Below, in pieces: positions 59,697 to 64,000 of a DNA stretch of 64,000 bases. A model generated the notes under the pieces. It was not told the DNA's origin and made no database searches. It saw only the letters and a list, made by a program, of their open reading frames with translations. The translations under genes and the position numbers were made by a program. The stretch is from Phycomyces blakesleeanus NRRL 1555(-) (lineage: Eukaryota; Mucoromycota; Mucoromycetes; Mucorales; Phycomycetaceae), in NCBI RefSeq assembly GCF_001638985.1, contig NW_017265139.1, forward strand, positions 496,001-560,000. Reading direction: 5' to 3'. How positions within the stretch are numbered: position 1 is the first letter of the stretch; every line of letters begins with the position of its first letter.

Positions 59697-62600
59697 GTAA
59701 TATAATTCCGAATTGTCTGCAAGCGTGCAATACAATAGACTAAAACTCATTGGCACAATGTTTTCCATTCAAGTAAAATACAGCTAGTAGTATTGATGAG
59801 CATATATTGTTAGCCAAAATTATAAAGTATTTTCACAAAAGCACTATTCAATTGTATATCTAATCTGTTTTCATTCAAAAAGAATAAATAAGAAATAGAC
59901 ACCTGCTTTTTATGCATGTACAAAATAAAAGCTACTTGGGTGTCTGCTTAAAATTATACTTGTAAAAGGCATAGTATGTTAAATTACTAGCCTTGAGATT
60001 TTATTTTTATAAGTTATAAGAGACTTGAAGATTTGGGATAATATTATTATACTATGTGTATGATATAAATTCTTATTAAAGGTGTGTATATAAATATCTT
60101 TTTATTACAAGAATAAATTGCATTATTCAATACACAATCTATAGTGCTGCCTATTGCTGAGAGTACATTTATTTGATACATATAGAATAAATAAAATAAG
60201 CCTAGTAAGAGATAGAGAGAGTCCTTATATACTGAATATATAAAAGAGCTGATTCGAGAGTAGCAGCATAAATTACTCTTTAAATTAATAGAAATATATT
60301 TTTTATAAAGGTGATTCATCAACTCACATGAAAGTGCTACGATTAGGCGTACTCTTAGACTTGTTTGATTAGCAGAAGCACACTATCAAAATGCTTCAAA
60401 TTATTATTATTTTATAAATAATAAGCCAAATAACTACAGCCAATTTTTATGTCTTGTATGTTTTATATTCTTTACCAAGCACCTCTTGTCTTGGTGTGTT
60501 TGCTTTATTAACTCCATAAGTAACTTGGTAACCTTTGAAAGGAAGCAAAGAGAGTGAGAGAAAATATGAAACATGTGATACATACCTGTATAAATTTATA
60601 TATATTTGATTTCCTTGTTTGGACTTATCCTGTTTATTTGCATGATTTCCCCCATATCTTTTATATCAGGACAGTTTTGATTTTTCCGAAAAACTCTTTC
60701 AAGACCTGGCCTTTATGAAACAGTAGATACATTTAAAGGATACTACAAAATAACACTGCAAAAAAATAAGCATATAGGTACTGAGTGTAAGAGTTGGAAA
60801 GCAAGACCAGTGCTATATTTTAAAAAGGCTTTCTGTTTTCATTTTTCAGTTTGTGTATATACAATATTATAATCAGGTACTTTCCCTGAAAAGTATTTGT
60901 AGTGACGAAAACAAATGATCAACGTGACCAACACCACACAGGATGCACCCATCCATCCATCCTCCTCCCCCTATCTCCCCCAAGCTTTTGATTGATGTAT
61001 ACTTTCGATGAATTTTATTGGACTAAAGTGAGGGAGGCGTCATCATCTCCCCATTTTTGTTTTTATAACTATAGAAAAATTTTCGCGTCCTTTGGTTTTC
61101 CTTTTTTTTCTCCTTTTTCTTTGTACTGACCGTGTCTACCGGTGGAGACGATGGAGAGCTTCTGGTAATATATGGGTTTATGTCCGGCCGGTCATCGTTT
61201 ATACACAGAAGCCAAGAGGGTCTTCCGATAGCCATGATTCTTTTCTTATGAACGGCTAGCCAGATCACTTTAAGATAAGTATATGATTTTTTTACGTTAT
61301 GTGCGATGCAACTTTGAATACTAATTAATCAAAGCCTGTGGAGTAGGCGACTGTAAGAGCTCAAAAGACGTTCATAAAGTCTTGGCAATATTATTTTGTT
61401 AAACTTTTTGAGCCGATTTTGGACTCTTGCGACCGACCGCTCTCTCTCTCTTTTTTTTTCTTTCTTTCAAAGGGGCCCGATGGAGTAGAGCCACGGGTCA
61501 AACATGGTATATCGAGCAAGTCCACAAGCGCGCGTGTAGCGTGTGAGCCCGCTGTCCGTATTCCTGTGTATTACTGGTTGCTTTCTGTCGTCTCTTCTGG
61601 TGGGCGCGGCTGGTACCATCTTTTTTGGGTTAGTTCCCGTTGCTTGTTCCCTCCCGTTGCTTGTTCCTTTCCTATGCCTTCCACGGCGGTCCGTGTTATT
61701 TGAAAGGTACTGTTGCTTGTTGCTTTTTTTTGTTAGTCTGTTGCTTCCACCAGTGGGACATTTCTGCCAGTGGGTTTGTTGCTTCCCACTGGTAGGCCCT
61801 TTCCTCCTACCAGTGGACCTGTTATCTCTCGCCAGTGGACCTTTTTATATAGCCGCCGGTTGCCGGTTGCCAGTTTCCAGCCGCCCGTTTTACTTCCACT
61901 GGCGGGTCCATTTATCTCACTGGTAGGAGACATTTATCCCACTGGTCGGACATTTGCTTCCTGTTGCTTCCTGTTGCTTCTGCCGGGGAACCCGATGGTT
62001 CCATTTCTGCCGCAAAATGGTCGGATATGTCGTGTCCTCAAGACACCTTGTCAAAAGCCGATAAGGCTCACCAGAAGCCCAACATGGGCGCCTCGAAAAA
62101 GGCCACACCGGGCCATAAGAAAGGCCAAAGTATGCGCCAGAGCAAAGACCAATCCGGTCCACAAGACAGGCCAATGTAAGTGTCAGGAAAAGGACCAAAC
62201 TATCTCAAGACATAATCTAATTGTTTTTTATTGTTGCAATGCAGGCTCCAAGTGCGCACCAGAGAAAGGGCAAGCCGGCCCACAAGAAAGGCCAAAGTAT
62301 ATGCCTGAAAAGAATGGCAAACCGGCCCACAAGAAAGGCTAATGTAAGTGTCGGGGAAAGGGGTGAAATATATCAAGACATAGACTAATTGTTTTTTGTA
62401 TTTAAAATACAGGCTCCAAATTCGCGTCAGAGAAAAAAAAGGCTTTTCAGAGACCCTCAAGGTCACTGTCAAGATTCAAAGCCAAATCAAGATAGATAGT
62501 CAAAAAAGAAAAGAAGTACAAGAAAAAAAATATAAAAAAGAAGTACAAAAAATATAAAAAGAAAATGAAAAGAAAAAAAAGATACAAAAAAAGAAAAAGC

Positions 62601-62928
62601 AGAAAAAAAACAGACAGAACAATATTTATCAGACAAAAAATCAGGCTCACGACTATCTCTTTATCTCAGATCAAACCTCATAGTCACTAGTACAATCTCC
62701 AAAATAGTCAAGCCAAGGTCCATTGCTATGTCCAAGTCAAAGTCCAAATCCAATTCCAAGTCTTGTCCAAGTCAAAGTCCAAATGTCCAAAAACTGTCCA
62801 AGTACTGTTCTAGTACTAGTCCTAGCACACAAACATATACAAACAAATAGAGAAGTACACAATTAGAGAAGTAGACAAATACATACACACACAAACACAC
62901 ACAATTTCTATTTTTCTATTTCTTTCTT

Positions 62929-62972
<44 letters not shown>

Positions 62973-63448
62973 ACATACACATAGTCATATTCATAGTCAT
63001 AGTCATAGTCATACAAACATACATATACACACTTATATACATACATACATGCATACAAAAGTAGAGGCGCAATTTCTATCAAAGTCCAAAATCTGGGCTG
63101 TACATCCAAGTCTCAAGGCCAAGTCGATTTCCAAGAAGGGGTCCAATGCAAAATTCCAAAAGCAAGTTCCAAAAGAAAAACCAAAAACCAAATCCGAGGC
63201 CTATACTAAGTCCTGTAAAAAAAACGGGCATATACTAAGTCCTCCTCTCCAAAAGGATCAAATCCAAAAACTGAGGCGTAGACCAAAACCTATCAGAAAT
63301 GATCAGGCACATATTAAGTCCTCCACTCCAAAAGGATCAAAAGAAATCCGACCTTGAGGCCTATACTAAGTCCTGTCCAAAAATTACACAGGCATATACT
63401 AAGCCCTCCTCTCTCTCTAAAAAAACAAAAAAAACAAAAAAAAAGCAA

Positions 63449-63479
<31 letters not shown>

Positions 63480-64000
63480 AACAAAAAAAAAACAAAAAAA
63501 AAACAAAAAAAAACAAAAAAGCAAAAAGATGAACAAACCGGAAGAACTCTGCATTGGAACCTGGACCTGGATTGAAGCAAAGCTGCGAACTGGAACAAGA
63601 CTCTGGATTAGGACAAGGTATGAAATCCCTTTTTACACATATACATACAAAGCAAATGAAGTCTTTGATCAAAAACAAAAAACAAAAAAAATGCTCAAAA
63701 AAAGAAGCTCAAAAAAAACAGAAAGAGCAAAAAGAGCAATACCAAAACCCCCTTCTCTTATACTTTTCAATATCAAAACCCATCCTTTTATTACTATTCC
63801 ATGAAATTGACTGGACAAAAAAAACCAAAAAAAAAAAAGAAGTAAAAAAAAATCAAAAAAAAAAAGAAGTAAAAAAAAATCAAAAAAAAAAAAAATCAAA
63901 ATCAAAAATCAAAATCAAAATCAAAAAGTCCAAATTATCCCCTTTACTATGTGTGCTGTGTTCGGACAAAAAAAAATTAAAAAAAAAATCAAAAAAAAAT
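59697..64000 (-). repeat. Right arm of the giant inverted repeat (runs off the window)
   Basis: Reverse-complement copy of the left arm, starting at 59697 and continuing to the window end. The only difference noticed is near 63850, where the unit AAAAAAAAAAAGAAGTAAAA (within a 27-bp repeat) is present twice instead of once. This shifts the coordinate sum from 116700 to 116727 for outer positions. All repeats described for the left arm recur here in mirror order. No confident gene. Confidence 0.95.

Overview
The window looks like nuclear DNA of a filamentous fungus, most likely an early-diverging (Mucoromycota-type) lineage. That lineage call is inference. It rests on the strong AT bias, the many short GT-AG introns (several genes have five or more exons), the microsatellite-rich intergenic DNA, and a set of conserved fungal housekeeping genes. 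I rebuilt exon structures by hand. Where a gene is given with joined exons, all splice phases were checked and they agree, unless stated otherwise.

Layout. 1-1605: 3' end of an acidic protein gene, then a TIM10-type mitochondrial chaperone. 2811-5904: a decayed DDE-type DNA transposon with 31-bp terminal inverted repeats next to TA dinucleotides, followed by an unidentified small gene. 7-11.5 kb: gene-poor, with a short inverted-repeat element (MITE copy 1). 11.6-28.2 kb is a housekeeping block: Pho85-type cyclin (-), twinfilin (-), a possible RRN10-like Pol I factor (+), a Ulp2-type SUMO protease (-), proteasome beta-2 (+) and an ArfGAP (+). The promoter region between the SUMO protease and the proteasome gene carries MITE copy 2. 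31.8-48.5 kb: a Ser/Thr-rich protein with an RVSF motif, mitochondrial NADP-isocitrate dehydrogenase (-), a PHP-domain membrane protein, a DUF1752/Reg1-like protein (-), NAR1, NudE and a derlin.

48.5-64 kb has no convincing intact gene. It holds degraded ORFs, then minisatellite and poly(T)-separated arrays, then a giant inverted repeat. The left arm runs from at or before position 52727 to 57003. The non-coding core is 57004-59696. The right arm runs from 59697 to the window end and beyond. Paired positions sum to 116700 over almost the whole arm. The only break I found is one extra 27-bp unit near 63850 in the right arm. A unique AT-rich core flanked by long, near-identical inverted repeats inside a gene desert is the layout of some fungal regional centromeres. 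It could also be a giant fold-back element or an invertible segment. This is the most interesting feature of the window.

The genes do not form one pathway. They cover protein quality control (proteasome beta-2, derlin, SUMO protease), mitochondrial import and metabolism (TIM10, IDP), cytosolic Fe-S assembly (NAR1), cytoskeleton and nuclear movement (twinfilin, NudE), vesicle traffic (ArfGAP), and signalling or regulation (Pho85-type cyclin, two candidate PP1-binding proteins).
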